A stretch of 54,468 nt of DNA from Luteirhabdus pelagi. GTDB taxonomy: Bacteria > Bacteroidota > Bacteroidia > Flavobacteriales > Flavobacteriaceae. The DNA is taken from NCBI RefSeq assembly GCF_016827595.1, contig NZ_JAECMS010000007.1:1-54468 (forward strand), given 5' to 3'. This document shows positions 8,462 through 17,400 of the stretch, piece after piece. The position numbers were made by a program, and so were the translations under genes. The notes under the pieces are model-generated. The model was not told the origin of the DNA. It ran no database searches and worked only from the letters and a program-made list of their open reading frames with translations. How positions within the stretch are numbered: position 1 is the stretch's first letter; the number at the start of each line of letters is the position of its first letter.

Positions 8462-10015
8462 TTAGAACGGGACCTCATCGTCATTGTTTTCGGGTGAAAT
8501 ATCGTTCATGGAGCTACCGAAGGCTTCACCTGGTGAAGGCAAATCGTCGGTCTTGAAAGTATCGTCATTTGCAGCAGCATTCATTCTACTTTCGAACTCA
8601 CCTGTGTCACCAAAGGTATCCAGGTTCTCGAATCGACCAAGATGTCCAACGAACTTCAATCGAATTTCATCCAAACCACCGTTACGGTGCTTGGCTACGA
8701 TGAATTCAGCCTGTCCTTCGGTAGGAGATCGCTCTTCATCGTCCCATTCATCAATTTTATAATATTCTGGACGATAAATAAACGAAACGATATCGGCATC
8801 CTGTTCTATCGCACCCGATTCACGTAAATCACTTAACAACGGACGCTTACTTCCACCTCGCGTTTCCACCGCACGTGAAAGCTGCGAAAGCGCAATAACG
8901 GGGACGTTCAGTTCTTTAGCCAATGCTTTAAGGTTACGCGAAATAGTTGAAATTTCCTGTTCACGGTTCCCTCCTTTTTGATTCCCACCAGCAGTCATCA
9001 ACTGAAGGTAATCAACAATAATCAACTTGATACCATGCTGTGAAGATAGTCGTCTAGCCTTTGCACGAAGATCGAATATAGAGAGCGATGGCGTATCATC
9101 AATAAATAGCGGTGCTTTTTCAAGTCCTTTCACTTTCACATTTAACTGTTCCCATTCGTGTTTTTCAAGATTACCAGTACGCAGTTTTTCACTTGAAAGA
9201 TGTGTTTCCGAGGAAATAAGTCGTGTAATCAACTGTACCGAGGACATCTCCAAAGAGAAGAAAGCAACGGGTATATTATGTTCAACGGCCATATTTCGGG
9301 CCATCGATAAGGTAAGGGCGGTTTTTCCCATACCTGGACGGGCAGCGATAATAATCAGGTCGCTTGGTTGCCATCCAGATGTAAGTTTATCAACCTTCTC
9401 GAACCCAGACGGAATTCCGGATAGTCCCTCGCGATTGGCGATTTCCTCAATTTTTTTCTTGGCTTGAATGACAAGTTGCTGAGCTGTTTCAGAAGATTTC
9501 TTGATATTTCCCTGCGTAATCTCGTAGAGCTTCGCTTCAGCCGTATCCAATAAGTCGAATACATCGGTGGTTTCATCGTAGGACTCTTCAATTATTTCAT
9601 TCGAAATTTTGATAAGACTACGCTGAATATATTTTTGAAGAATGATGCGCGCATGAAACTCGATATGTGCCGAAGACGCCACTTTTTGGGTTAATTGCAC
9701 CAAAAAAAACTCCCCTCCTGCAGCTTCCAGTTTTCCTTCTTTCTTCAATTGGGAAGAAACCGTTAATAAGTCGACCGGTTCGCTGTTTTCGAAGAGCGTA
9801 TGGATAGCATCGAAGATAAACTGATGCTTCTCATTATAGAAAACCTCAGCATGTAGGATATCGATGACATCGTCGACCCCTTTTTTATCAATCATCATTG
9901 CTCCGAGCACAACCTCCTCTAAATCAGTAGCTTGTGGAGGTAATTTACCTTTCTCCAATGCGATTACCTGCGAAGCACGAGTTTTGTATGAGGTTTTGGG
10001 TTGCACTTTTTCCAT
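8462..10015 (-). CDS. dnaB: Replicative DNA helicase DnaB
   Basis: This 517-residue hexameric 5'-3' helicase unwinds DNA at the replication fork. The N-terminal primase-interacting helical domain (about 25-180) is followed by the RecA-like ATPase: Walker A ARPGMGKT (225-232), Walker B LIIVDYLQL (331-339), and the downstream LSQLSRAVE and DLRESGAIEQDAD segments typical of the family. A C-terminal acidic, disordered tail of about 60 residues follows. The gene is monocistronic, with a terminator of its own. No intein is present. Confidence 0.97.
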   Translation of the reverse strand: MEKVQPKTSYKTRASQVIALEKGKLPPQATDLEEVVLGAMMIDKKGVDDVIDILHAEVFYNEKHQFIFDAIHTLFENSEPVDLLTVSSQLKKEGKLEAAGGEFFLVQLTQKVASSAHIEFHARIILQKYIQRSLIKISNEIIEESYDETTDVFDLLDTAEAKLYEITQGNIKKSSETAQQLVIQAKKKIEEIANREGLSGIPSGFEKVDKLTSGWQPSDLIIIAARPGMGKTALTLSMARNMAVEHNIPVAFFSLEMSSVQLITRLISSETHLSSEKLRTGNLEKHEWEQLNVKVKGLEKAPLFIDDTPSLSIFDLRAKARRLSSQHGIKLIIVDYLQLMTAGGNQKGGNREQEISTISRNLKALAKELNVPVIALSQLSRAVETRGGSKRPLLSDLRESGAIEQDADIVSFIYRPEYYKIDEWDDEERSPTEGQAEFIVAKHRNGGLDEIRLKFVGHLGRFENLDTFGDTGEFESRMNAAANDDTFKTDDLPSPGEAFGSSMNDISPENNDDEVPF

Positions 10016-10183
10016 GGGAGCGAATGTAAAGAAAATGTTAAGTTGAATCCCCTTTTAGAGAGGTACGATTGTTAACTAGTCGTCAACAATTTGATTGTTG
10101 ATAACTTCAAAAAGCTGTTAATAAGATACGAAAAAAAGTTGTCGGAATTCCCTGAATTGACGGAAACGTGGATATAGTTGGAA

Positions 10184-11137
10184 TTAGCCTTTAAAGACTC
10201 CCATATTGGAATATTTTTCCATCCGTTGGTCTACCAATTCGGTTGTAGATAATTTTTTCAATTCCGTGAAAGCCTTCTCGATTTCCTTCGCAACGGTTTC
10301 GAACGTTTTAGGTCGATCGCTATGCGCACCACCTATAGGTTCTTTTACGATTTTATCGATGAGCTTTTGACGTTTCATGTCTTTGGCAGTAAGTTTTAAG
10401 GATTCGGCGGCCTGTTCCTTAAATTCCCAGCTTCTCCATAAGATAGAGGAGCAGCTTTCAGGCGAGATTACCGAATACCAAGTATTTTCGAGCATTAATA
10501 CACGGTCGCCGACACCGATCCCTAAGGCTCCGCCACTGGCACCTTCACCAATAATCACTACGATAATCGGAACCTGTAGGCGGGTCATTTCCAAAATATT
10601 CCTAGCAATCGCTTCTCCCTGTCCGCGCTCTTCCGCTTCCAGACCGGGATAGGCTCCTGGCGTATCTACGAAGGTTACGACTGGAATATTAAACTTTTCA
10701 GCCGATTTCATCAGTCGAAGGGCTTTGCGATAGCCTTCAGGATTCGCCATTCCAAAGTTTCGGTATTGGCGTGTCTTGGTATTATATCCTTTTTGTTGAC
10801 CCACGAACATATAGCTCTGATCGCCTATTTTTCCAAGACCCCCGACCATTGCCTTATCGTCCTTAAAACTACGATCGCCATGGAGCTCCAAAAAAGAATC
10901 CCCACAAATGGCATTGATATAATCCATAGTGTAGGGACGATTGGGGTGACGAGACAGTTGAACTCGTTGCCAAGGGGTTAAATTCTTATATAACTCTTTT
11001 TTGGTTTCGTTGAGTTTTTTCTCAATTTGCTTGCAGGTGTTGGTGACATCTACATCACTCTCTTCACCAATCTTACATGCCTTATCGTATTGCTCCTGCA
11101 ATTCTTTTATAGGGAGTTCAAATTCAAGATATTCCAT
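10184..11137 (-). CDS. accA: Acetyl-CoA carboxylase carboxyltransferase subunit alpha
   Basis: This 317-residue subunit, with AccD, transfers CO2 from carboxybiotin to acetyl-CoA to make malonyl-CoA for fatty acid synthesis. Family signatures visible are the N-terminal coiled region, [33 protein letters not shown], and [20 protein letters not shown], the oxyanion-hole glycine stretch. The length matches E. coli AccA (319). It is monocistronic, with a TATCTTTG promoter at 11173. birA at 44623, which charges the biotin carrier of the same complex, is also in the window. Confidence 0.97.
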   Translation of the reverse strand: MEYLEFELPIKELQEQYDKACKIGEESDVDVTNTCKQIEKKLNETKKELYKNLTPWQRVQLSRHPNRPYTMDYINAICGDSFLELHGDRSFKDDKAMVGGLGKIGDQSYMFVGQQKGYNTKTRQYRNFGMANPEGYRKALRLMKSAEKFNIPVVTFVDTPGAYPGLEAEERGQGEAIARNILEMTRLQVPIIVVIIGEGASGGALGIGVGDRVLMLENTWYSVISPESCSSILWRSWEFKEQAAESLKLTAKDMKRQKLIDKIVKEPIGGAHSDRPKTFETVAKEIEKAFTELKKLSTTELVDQRMEKYSNMGVFKG

Positions 11138-11172
11138 CGTTGCGATCCTATGTTAGTATTTTGCTTAGCCTA

Positions 11173-11180
11173 CAAAGATA
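11173..11180 (-). promoter_or_regulatory. accA promoter -7 box (TATCTTTG)
   Basis: A minus-strand TATCTTTG lies 35 bases before the accA ATG. No clear TTG was found at -33. Confidence 0.5.
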
Positions 11181-11191
11181 AAATTTTGTTC

Positions 11192-12094
11192 CTAGCTAAG
11201 ATGCTGTCGACGTTTTTTTCTTTCAAGTCGATGTTTTAGAATGCCATTCGCAATGACGGTCAGCACAATAATTACCGCACCGATATAGAAGCTATCGCTC
11301 ATGTTCTCATCTTCACCCAAAATAAGCAGGGCGAGAATAATTCCATATACCGGTTCCAAATTAACTGTTAGCATAACGGTGTATGGACTTAACCAACGCA
11401 TAACGTGCACCGAGGCCAAAAAAGCATAGGCCGTACATACTGATGCTAATAGCAACAGCAATCCCCAATCGCTTGCGGATAGTTCAAAAAATGACCTTGA
11501 AAAACCCCCTGAGATTCCGAGGTATACCGAAATACAAAGCATTCCGAAACTAAGTTCATAAAAGGAAATGGACGAAGCGGTGTAGGTTGCAACATACTTC
11601 CCATTCAATAAAGTGAAGAGGGCGCCCAATAGCGAGGCTCCCAATGCTAATACCATTCCTAAAAGGTGTTCCGTTTCAACATTAAAAATGATATACAGAC
11701 CGATGATCACCAATATTCCGAAGAACACTTCATAGCCTATCACTTTTCGTTTAAAGAATATAGGCTCCAATAGCGAAGTGAAAAAAGCTCCTGTTGACAT
11801 AACCGCCAAGGTTACGGATACATTAGAAACTTTAACAGCACCAAAGAAACATAACCAATGTGCAGCGATTAGAAAGCCAGCAAGAAAGAACCCCAGTAAG
11901 ACTCTAGGTGGAAATCTTAGCTGTTGTTTTTTCAACCGTACCCAAAGATATAGTAATAAAGACGCTATAAGCATGCGGTACCAAACCAAAGGAATGGCTC
12001 CAATTGAAATAAGGGCGCCTAAAACGGCCGTAAAGCCCCAAATAAAAACGATAAAATGTAAATGTAGGTACTGTGTTAGCTTATCGTTTGGCAT
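11192..12094 (-). CDS. EamA/DMT-family membrane transporter
   Basis: This 300-residue inner-membrane protein has ten predicted hydrophobic segments arranged as two five-helix EamA repeats, the layout of the drug/metabolite transporter superfamily. The N terminus LHFIVFIWGFTAVLGALIS and the second-repeat segment NLEPVYGIILALLILGE are typical. The C terminus is a short basic tail (HRLERKKRRQHLS). Its start overlaps the 3' end of the upstream LptF/LptG-type gene by 14 bases, so it is translationally coupled and is the last gene of a tgt operon. The substrate cannot be told from the sequence; relatives export amino acids or other metabolites. Confidence 0.85.
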   Translation of the reverse strand: MPNDKLTQYLHLHFIVFIWGFTAVLGALISIGAIPLVWYRMLIASLLLYLWVRLKKQQLRFPPRVLLGFFLAGFLIAAHWLCFFGAVKVSNVSVTLAVMSTGAFFTSLLEPIFFKRKVIGYEVFFGILVIIGLYIIFNVETEHLLGMVLALGASLLGALFTLLNGKYVATYTASSISFYELSFGMLCISVYLGISGGFSRSFFELSASDWGLLLLLASVCTAYAFLASVHVMRWLSPYTVMLTVNLEPVYGIILALLILGEDENMSDSFYIGAVIIVLTVIANGILKHRLERKKRRQHLS

Positions 12095-13160
12095 TGTTTA
12101 GCAAATAAATAGCCAAGATACCAAAGATAAAGTTGGGAAACCATGTTGCGATAAAGGGAGAGAAATCGCTTTGCTCTGCCAAGGTCCCGAATACCTTATC
12201 GAAAAAGATAAATACCATTCCTATGGAAAGTCCGATAGCTAGGTTCACACCCATTCCCCCTCTTCGCTTCACCGAGGATACCGATACCGCAATAATTGTT
12301 AGAATATAGGCCGAAACCGGCAAGCTCCAACGCTTATAACGAACTACCTCGTATCGATTGATAAAGGTTGACCCCTTTGCTTTTTCACGCTCGATAAACG
12401 TGTTAAGCTCGGTGTAATTTAGCGTTTCTGCGATATATTCAACTGGCGTAAGATCCTCCATCTCAAAAGAAAATACGGTATCCTTCTTATTGGCCGTCTC
12501 TAGTATATCACCATTTTTACCCACTTTCCGCTTAGAATACATATGAAGACTATAGGTACTATCTTCCTTATTATATTTTATTCGACTTGCAGAGATCTTA
12601 TAGGTCATTTCATTACCTTCAAAATGCTCTAGCGTAAAGTTGTTACCCGATTGCTGCTGCACGTTGAAGTAGCTTACATAGATATATTCCTTCGGGTTTA
12701 TCTGACGGTAGACGTTGTTCTGACTTCTATCTTTATGTCCCTTTTTTAAATATTCGTACTTGAATTCGTTGAAGCCTTTGCTTGCCATAGGCGCCAGGTA
12801 CATACCCAAAAAAAGTGCTCCAATACACACGATTGTTGCACCGATAAGATACGGTCGAAGGAATCGATAATAGGATACTCCGCTACTTAAAAATGCAACA
12901 ACTTCAGTATTGTTAGCTAATTTGGAGGTAAACCAAATAATGGACAAGAAAAGAAACAGCGGAAATAGTAGGTTTGCAAAATAAACCGTAAAATCCAAAT
13001 AATATTTGGCGACTTCTACGAATGGCACCTCGTTTTCAAGAATCTTATCAATCTTTTCCGCCAGGTTTACGGTAATCCCGATAGGAATGAATAACAGCAG
13101 CATCAGCACGAACGTACCGAGGTATTTTTTCAATATGTATCGATCGAGGATGCTGAGCAT
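12081..13160 (-). CDS. LptF/LptG-family lipopolysaccharide export permease
   Basis: This is a 359-residue YjgP/YjgQ-family protein. There are three N-terminal membrane segments, a periplasmic beta-jellyroll domain (about 130-255) and three C-terminal segments, the standard six-helix layout. The start MLSILDRYILKKYLGTFVLM is characteristic. In the LptB2FG complex such proteins extract LPS from the inner membrane toward the LptC-A-D bridge. Whether it is LptF or LptG cannot be decided here. It starts one base after the tgt stop codon and overlaps the next gene by 14 bases. Confidence 0.88.
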   Translation of the reverse strand: MLSILDRYILKKYLGTFVLMLLLFIPIGITVNLAEKIDKILENEVPFVEVAKYYLDFTVYFANLLFPLFLFLSIIWFTSKLANNTEVVAFLSSGVSYYRFLRPYLIGATIVCIGALFLGMYLAPMASKGFNEFKYEYLKKGHKDRSQNNVYRQINPKEYIYVSYFNVQQQSGNNFTLEHFEGNEMTYKISASRIKYNKEDSTYSLHMYSKRKVGKNGDILETANKKDTVFSFEMEDLTPVEYIAETLNYTELNTFIEREKAKGSTFINRYEVVRYKRWSLPVSAYILTIIAVSVSSVKRRGGMGVNLAIGLSIGMVFIFFDKVFGTLAEQSDFSPFIATWFPNFIFGILAIYLLNNAKR

Positions 13161-13161
13161 G

Positions 13162-14292
13162 TTATAATCGTTTATCCATTTGGGTGACCATTTTATTTTT
13201 CCATGAGGTGAAATCGCCAGCTATAATATGCTTTCTAGCCTCACGCATGAGCCATAGGTAAAAACCAAGATTATGGATGGTCGCGATTTGCCTTCCCAAC
13301 ATTTCATTCACCGTAAATAAATGTCGTACGTATGCTTTGCTATAAGCAGTGTCTACCCAGGTTATACCCATTTCATCAATGGGTGAAAAATCGTCTTCCC
13401 ATTTCTTGTTTTTTATGTTGATGGTTCCATGGGCGGTAAACAGCATTCCGTTTCTACCATTTCGTGTAGGCATCACACAATCGAACATATCGACTCCCAA
13501 TGCTACATTTTCCAATAAGTTGATAGGGGTTCCCACACCCATAAGATAACGCGGCTTATCGTTAGGAAGTATATTAGTAACCACTTCCGTCATTTCATAC
13601 ATTTCCTCGGCCGGTTCACCGACGGAAAGCCCACCAATCGCATTCCCTTCCGCTTCACGAGAAGCGATATACTCTGCCGACTGTTTCCGAAGGTCTTTAT
13701 AGGTACTTCCCTGCACGATGGGAAACAAGGTTTGATTGTGCTCGTATGGCAAAGGTGTTTTCTCCAAATGTGAAATACATCGGTCTAACCAGCGATGTGT
13801 CATATGCATGCTTCGCTTCGCGTATTGATAATCGCAAGGATAGGGTGTACATTCATCGAAGGCCATGATGATATCGGCACCAATGGTTCGTTGTATTTCC
13901 ATCACGTTTTCAGGGGTGAAAAAATGAAAACTTCCATCGATATGCGACTTAAACTTTACGCCCTCCTCTTTGATTTTCCGGTTTGCTGAAAGCGAATAGA
14001 CCTGATACCCGCCACTATCTGTTAGAATGTTTCGGTCCCAATTCATGAATTTATGGAGTCCACCTGCCTTTTTTAGAATATCCATCTGTGGGCGCAAATA
14101 CAGATGATAGGTATTTCCCAAAATGATATCGGGATTGATTTCATCGGTAAGTTCGCGTTGATGAACTCCCTTTACCGTTCCAACGGTTCCGACTGGCATA
14201 AAGATGGGCGTTTCAACCGGTCCGTGATCTAATTGCAGCGTTCCGGCCCTCGCTTGGCTTTCGCTATCGGTGGCATGAAGGGTAAAGGTCAT
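13162..14292 (-). CDS. tgt: tRNA-guanine(34) transglycosylase lacking the usual zinc cysteines
   Basis: This 376-residue TIM-barrel enzyme exchanges G34 of GUN-anticodon tRNAs for preQ1 (or queuine) in queuosine formation. Visible features are DSGGYQVYSLS (D92), the recognition segment GGLSVGEP, and the nucleophile region VDMFDCVMPTR (D271). In typical family members a CxCxxC plus His zinc site follows the DDFxPID segment. Here residues 305-316 read IDEMGITWVDTA with no cysteine, while the following His (TIHN) is kept. It is the first gene of an operon with the Lpt permease and the EamA transporter; the promoter is at 14334. Confidence 0.95.
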   Translation of the reverse strand: MTFTLHATDSESQARAGTLQLDHGPVETPIFMPVGTVGTVKGVHQRELTDEINPDIILGNTYHLYLRPQMDILKKAGGLHKFMNWDRNILTDSGGYQVYSLSANRKIKEEGVKFKSHIDGSFHFFTPENVMEIQRTIGADIIMAFDECTPYPCDYQYAKRSMHMTHRWLDRCISHLEKTPLPYEHNQTLFPIVQGSTYKDLRKQSAEYIASREAEGNAIGGLSVGEPAEEMYEMTEVVTNILPNDKPRYLMGVGTPINLLENVALGVDMFDCVMPTRNGRNGMLFTAHGTINIKNKKWEDDFSPIDEMGITWVDTAYSKAYVRHLFTVNEMLGRQIATIHNLGFYLWLMREARKHIIAGDFTSWKNKMVTQMDKRL

Positions 14293-14333
14293 AAAAAGTA
14301 GTCTTCAAGAATTATACCCATCATCGGGCGCTG

Positions 14334-14341
14334 CAAAGATA
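14334..14341 (-). promoter_or_regulatory. tgt operon promoter -7 box (TATCTTTG)
   Basis: Minus-strand TATCTTTG followed by CAGCGCCCG, 41 bases before the tgt ATG. Confidence 0.55.
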
Positions 14342-14446
14342 AAACGATTTATGGGTTCAAGTGATTTAATGATAAAAAACGTGAAATGGCTAAAATTGAT
14401 GTTAATTAAAACCCCTAAATCGTTGATAACTGCCCAAAATTCCATT

Positions 14447-14476
14447 TTGAGAGGCCTTGTGAATACTGTACTTTTG
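14447..14476 (+). promoter_or_regulatory. Transketolase operon promoter
   Basis: TTG (14447-14449), a 19-base spacer, then TACTTTTG (14469-14476), 20 bases before the ATG at 14497. Confidence 0.7.
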
Positions 14477-14496
14477 CAGGCATAACAATTCAAATC

Positions 14497-15342
14497 ATGG
14501 CAGACATACAAGAACTTGAAAAGCTGGTCGTACAGGTACGTAGAGATATCCTTCGACAAGTACATCGTGTAAACTCTGGACATCCCGGCGGTTCATTGGG
14601 CTGTGCCGAATTTTTCGTGGCACTTTACAATGAGTTGATGGATCATAATCCAGATTTTAAAATGGATGGAAAGGGTGAAGATCTCTTCTTTTTATCGAAC
14701 GGACATATTTCACCCGTTTTTTATAGCGTTTTGGCACGAGCAGGCTATTTCCCTGTAGAGGAATTAAACACCTTCCGTCATATCGATTCACGCTTACAAG
14801 GTCATCCAACCACACACGAAGGCTTACCTGGCATTCGCGTAGCCTCTGGATCTCTAGGACAGGGGATTTCAGTAGCCATTGGAGCGGCACAGGCGAAAAC
14901 CCTAAATGAAGACGACCATATCGTTTATGCACTTTGTGGCGATGGTGAACTTCAAGAAGGGCAAAATTGGGAAGCCATAATGTATGCACCTGCCAACAAA
15001 ATAGATAATCTTATCGTGACGGTCGATTTGAACGGTCAGCAGATTGATGGTGCAACCGAGAATGTGCTTCCATTAGGAAATCTGAAAGCAAAGTTTGAAG
15101 CATTTGGCTGGGATGTAATGGAAATCGAAGAAGGCAACAATTTAGAAGCTGTCATCAAGGGAATGAAAGAAGCTAAAAGTCGCCTTGGAAACAATAAACC
15201 GGTCTTAGTGCTACTTCACACCGTAATGGGGAATGGCATCGATTTTATGATGCACACCCACGCATGGCACGGGAAAGCTCCAAATGACGAACAGTTGGAA
15301 ACTGCACTCGAACAAAATCCAGAAACGCTGGGCGATTACTAA
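14497..15342 (+). CDS. Transketolase, N-terminal (TPP-binding) subunit
   Basis: This 281-residue subunit corresponds to the N-terminal third of ordinary transketolase. HRVNSGHPGGSLG is the conserved substrate/TPP histidine region, and GDGELQEGQNWEA is the thiamine-diphosphate/Mg motif (GDG...N). The pairing enzyme half follows 26 bases downstream. Together they move two-carbon ketol units in the pentose phosphate pathway. Split transketolase is a common arrangement in Bacteroidota and archaea, so this is not a frameshift of a fused gene. Confidence 0.93.
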   Translation: MADIQELEKLVVQVRRDILRQVHRVNSGHPGGSLGCAEFFVALYNELMDHNPDFKMDGKGEDLFFLSNGHISPVFYSVLARAGYFPVEELNTFRHIDSRLQGHPTTHEGLPGIRVASGSLGQGISVAIGAAQAKTLNEDDHIVYALCGDGELQEGQNWEAIMYAPANKIDNLIVTVDLNGQQIDGATENVLPLGNLKAKFEAFGWDVMEIEEGNNLEAVIKGMKEAKSRLGNNKPVLVLLHTVMGNGIDFMMHTHAWHGKAPNDEQLETALEQNPETLGDY

Positions 15343-15368
15343 CCATTTCAGCTTCAAAAAATAAAGAC

Positions 15369-16322
15369 ATGAAAAAATATACAGATAGCGGAAAAAAAGA
15401 CACACGTTCAGGATTTGGAGCGGGCTTGACCGAACTAGGTCAAAAAAATGAAAATGTAGTAGCCCTATGCGCAGACCTAACGGGTTCGTTGAAAATGGAT
15501 GAGTTTAAGGAAAATCATCCAAAACGGTTTTTCCAAGTAGGGATCGCAGAAGCAAATATGATGGGCATTGCAGCTGGAATGACAATCGGTGGGAAAATTC
15601 CGTTCACTGGAACCTTTGCCAACTTCTCTACAGGAAGGGTATACGATCAAATTCGCCAGAGTATCGCCTACAGCGGAAAGAATGTTAAGATATGCGCTTC
15701 CCACGCCGGTGTTACCCTAGGGGAAGACGGAGCAACACATCAAATTTTGGAAGATATCGGATTGATGAAGATGCTTCCGGGAATGACGGTTATTAATACC
15801 TGCGATTATAATCAAACAAAAGCCGCTACGCTGGCAATTGCCGAACATGAAGGTCCCGTATACCTTCGCTTTGGTCGCCCGAAAGTGGCCAACTTCACTC
15901 CAGAAGATCAAACCTTTGATATTGGAAAAGCAGTGACGCTTCAGGAAGGAAAGGATGTTACCATTGTAGCTACGGGCCATTTGGTATGGGAAGCACTACA
16001 AGCTGCTGAATCGTTATTTGAAAAAGGAATTGAAGCAGAGGTATTAAATATTCACACGATTAAGCCGTTAGATGATGAAGCAATTTTAAAAAGCGTTGGA
16101 AAAACAGGCTGTATTGTAACTGCTGAAGAGCACAACTACTTAGGTGGTTTGGGTGAAAGTGTAGCAAGAGTGCTTGCTGAAAACCATCCAACTCCACAGG
16201 AATTTGTGGCAACGCAGGATACCTTTGGTGAAAGCGGAACACCCGATCAGTTAATGGATAAATATGGTCTAAATGCTGAAGCCATTGAAAAGGCTGTAAC
16301 TAAAGTAATGAATCGAAAATAG
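15369..16322 (+). CDS. Transketolase, C-terminal (pyrimidine-binding) subunit
   Basis: This 317-residue protein holds the pyrimidine-binding and C-terminal transketolase domains. FFQVGIAEANMMGIAAGM includes the catalytic Glu that activates TPP, followed by GKIPFTGTFANF and the C-terminal segment with HTIKPLDDEAI. It forms the active enzyme with the product of the gene directly upstream. It is cotranscribed, with its own start 26 bases after the first subunit's stop, and is followed by a strong terminator at 16345. Confidence 0.93.
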   Translation: MKKYTDSGKKDTRSGFGAGLTELGQKNENVVALCADLTGSLKMDEFKENHPKRFFQVGIAEANMMGIAAGMTIGGKIPFTGTFANFSTGRVYDQIRQSIAYSGKNVKICASHAGVTLGEDGATHQILEDIGLMKMLPGMTVINTCDYNQTKAATLAIAEHEGPVYLRFGRPKVANFTPEDQTFDIGKAVTLQEGKDVTIVATGHLVWEALQAAESLFEKGIEAEVLNIHTIKPLDDEAILKSVGKTGCIVTAEEHNYLGGLGESVARVLAENHPTPQEFVATQDTFGESGTPDQLMDKYGLNAEAIEKAVTKVMNRK

Positions 16323-16344
16323 TTTCATTCCTCGTTTAAATTAG

Positions 16345-16375
16345 AAAAGCCCTGAATTCCTTCAGGGCTTTTTTG
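16345..16375. terminator. Terminator after split transketolase
   Basis: AAAAGCCCTGAA pairs with TTCAGGGCTTTT and a T run follows. It can act in both directions, also serving the small minus-strand gene that ends at 16378. Confidence 0.85.
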
Positions 16376-16377
16376 TT

Positions 16378-16527
16378 TTATGCGGTATCGCGCGGTTGGT
16401 GTTGTTCCTTCCGCTGCTCTACTTGATGGTTAATTTCACGACCATCCGATTCTTTCTGTTTTATATTAATCGCACTTTCTTTACGACTCTTTTTATCTTT
16501 TGGTTCTGGTGTTTTATCAGTACTCAT
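16378..16527 (-). CDS. Small hydrophilic hypothetical protein (49 residues)
   Basis: Reading from ATG 16527 gives a 49-residue protein that starts MSTDKTPEPKDKKSRKES and ends EQRKEQHQPRDTA, rich in Lys, Glu, Asp and Gln, with no hydrophobic core. It is probably disordered. The frame extends upstream to 16596, but those residues are AT-rich, hydrophobic and lie across a TATATTTA-like promoter box. Support comes from its placement against a bidirectional terminator. I do not recognise the family. Confidence 0.5.
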   Translation of the reverse strand: MSTDKTPEPKDKKSRKESAINIKQKESDGREINHQVEQRKEQHQPRDTA

Positions 16528-16736
16528 AACAATAAAATTTATTGGTTTCAATATAAATATAGTTAGCTTTCGTATAAAGATGCTGTTGATTAGCAAACCT
16601 TAACACCCATCTGTTAAAGATTTTTTCACCTTCTTGCCACTTTTCCTTCTAGTGTTAAATCCTTCTCAATTCACACTTCGCTAAGGAAATTACCTGTATT
16701 AGATAACTACCTTTATTTCACATAAAAAAATTGATT

Positions 16737-17222
16737 ATGAAAACGACACAGGAAAAAGCAAAAGAAAAAGTCCATAAAGATTTAGTAAATAATCTTCAAG
16801 AACTTTTGGAGAAGAATTATGACGCGGAAAAAGGCTTTAAAAAAGCAATGGAAGATGCCGATAGTCAACGATTGAAAGAGTACTTAAAATATAAATCGGC
16901 ACAGCATAGCCAGTTTGCTACCGAACTGACCGATGAGATTCGTCAATTGGATGAACAACCAAAAGAAAAAGGAAGTACTACTGGAGATCTTCACCGAACT
17001 TGGATCGATATTAAAACCGCCTTCACAGGAAATGATGACGAAGCTGTTTTGGAAGAATGTATTCGAGGTGAAAAGGCAAGCTTGGAGGAATACCAAGAGC
17101 GATTAGGAAAACACAATTTTCCACCGAAGATTGCCGAAACGCTAACGAAGCAAAAATCTGAAATTGAACGTACCGTTTCAAAAGTAAAAAGTTTAGAAGA
17201 CCTTGCTGACGATTGGAATTGA
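16737..17222 (+). CDS. DUF2383 / PA2169-type four-helix-bundle protein, paralog 1
   Basis: This 161-residue, all-helical, charged cytoplasmic protein resembles the ferritin-like PA2169 family (DUF2383). Key segments are LQELLEKNYDAEKGFKKAME, HSQFATELTDEI and HRTWIDIKTAFTG. The ATG at 16737 is used; the TTG two codons earlier is less likely. A TACCTTTA -7-like box lies about 25 bases upstream. A second paralog sits at 32530 and aligns through N/HRTWxxIK and the KQxxxIE tail. Homologues are often stress-induced; the biochemical role is unknown. A terminator follows at 17248. Confidence 0.82.
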   Translation: MKTTQEKAKEKVHKDLVNNLQELLEKNYDAEKGFKKAMEDADSQRLKEYLKYKSAQHSQFATELTDEIRQLDEQPKEKGSTTGDLHRTWIDIKTAFTGNDDEAVLEECIRGEKASLEEYQERLGKHNFPPKIAETLTKQKSEIERTVSKVKSLEDLADDWN

Positions 17223-17247
17223 TTATGTAGATAGATCGTAGTAAGAT

Positions 17248-17287
17248 GAAACCCTGAAAGCCTCCAATTTCAGGGTTTCTTTTTATT
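17248..17287 (+). terminator. Terminator after DUF2383 paralog 1
   Basis: GAAACCCTGAAA pairs with TTTCAGGGTTTC across an eight-base loop, followed by a T-rich run. Confidence 0.8.
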
Positions 17288-17400
17288 TATTCGGTAAGGT
17301 TCATTACCTGAACTCGATTTTTCTCAAAAAAATTGCAAAAACACTGCTTCCAAACTGTATCTTTACGCGACTTGAAAATATAATACAGTACATAATTCTT

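Noticed and set aside
14497-16322. Frameshifted single transketolase gene
   Set aside because: Both halves have their own start codon, with a 26-base gap and complete domain borders; split transketolase is normal in this phylum.
16668-16677. AATTCACACT upstream of both DUF2383 genes (also at 32494)
   Set aside because: It sits at different distances from the promoter boxes in the two places, so a shared operator is not supported.
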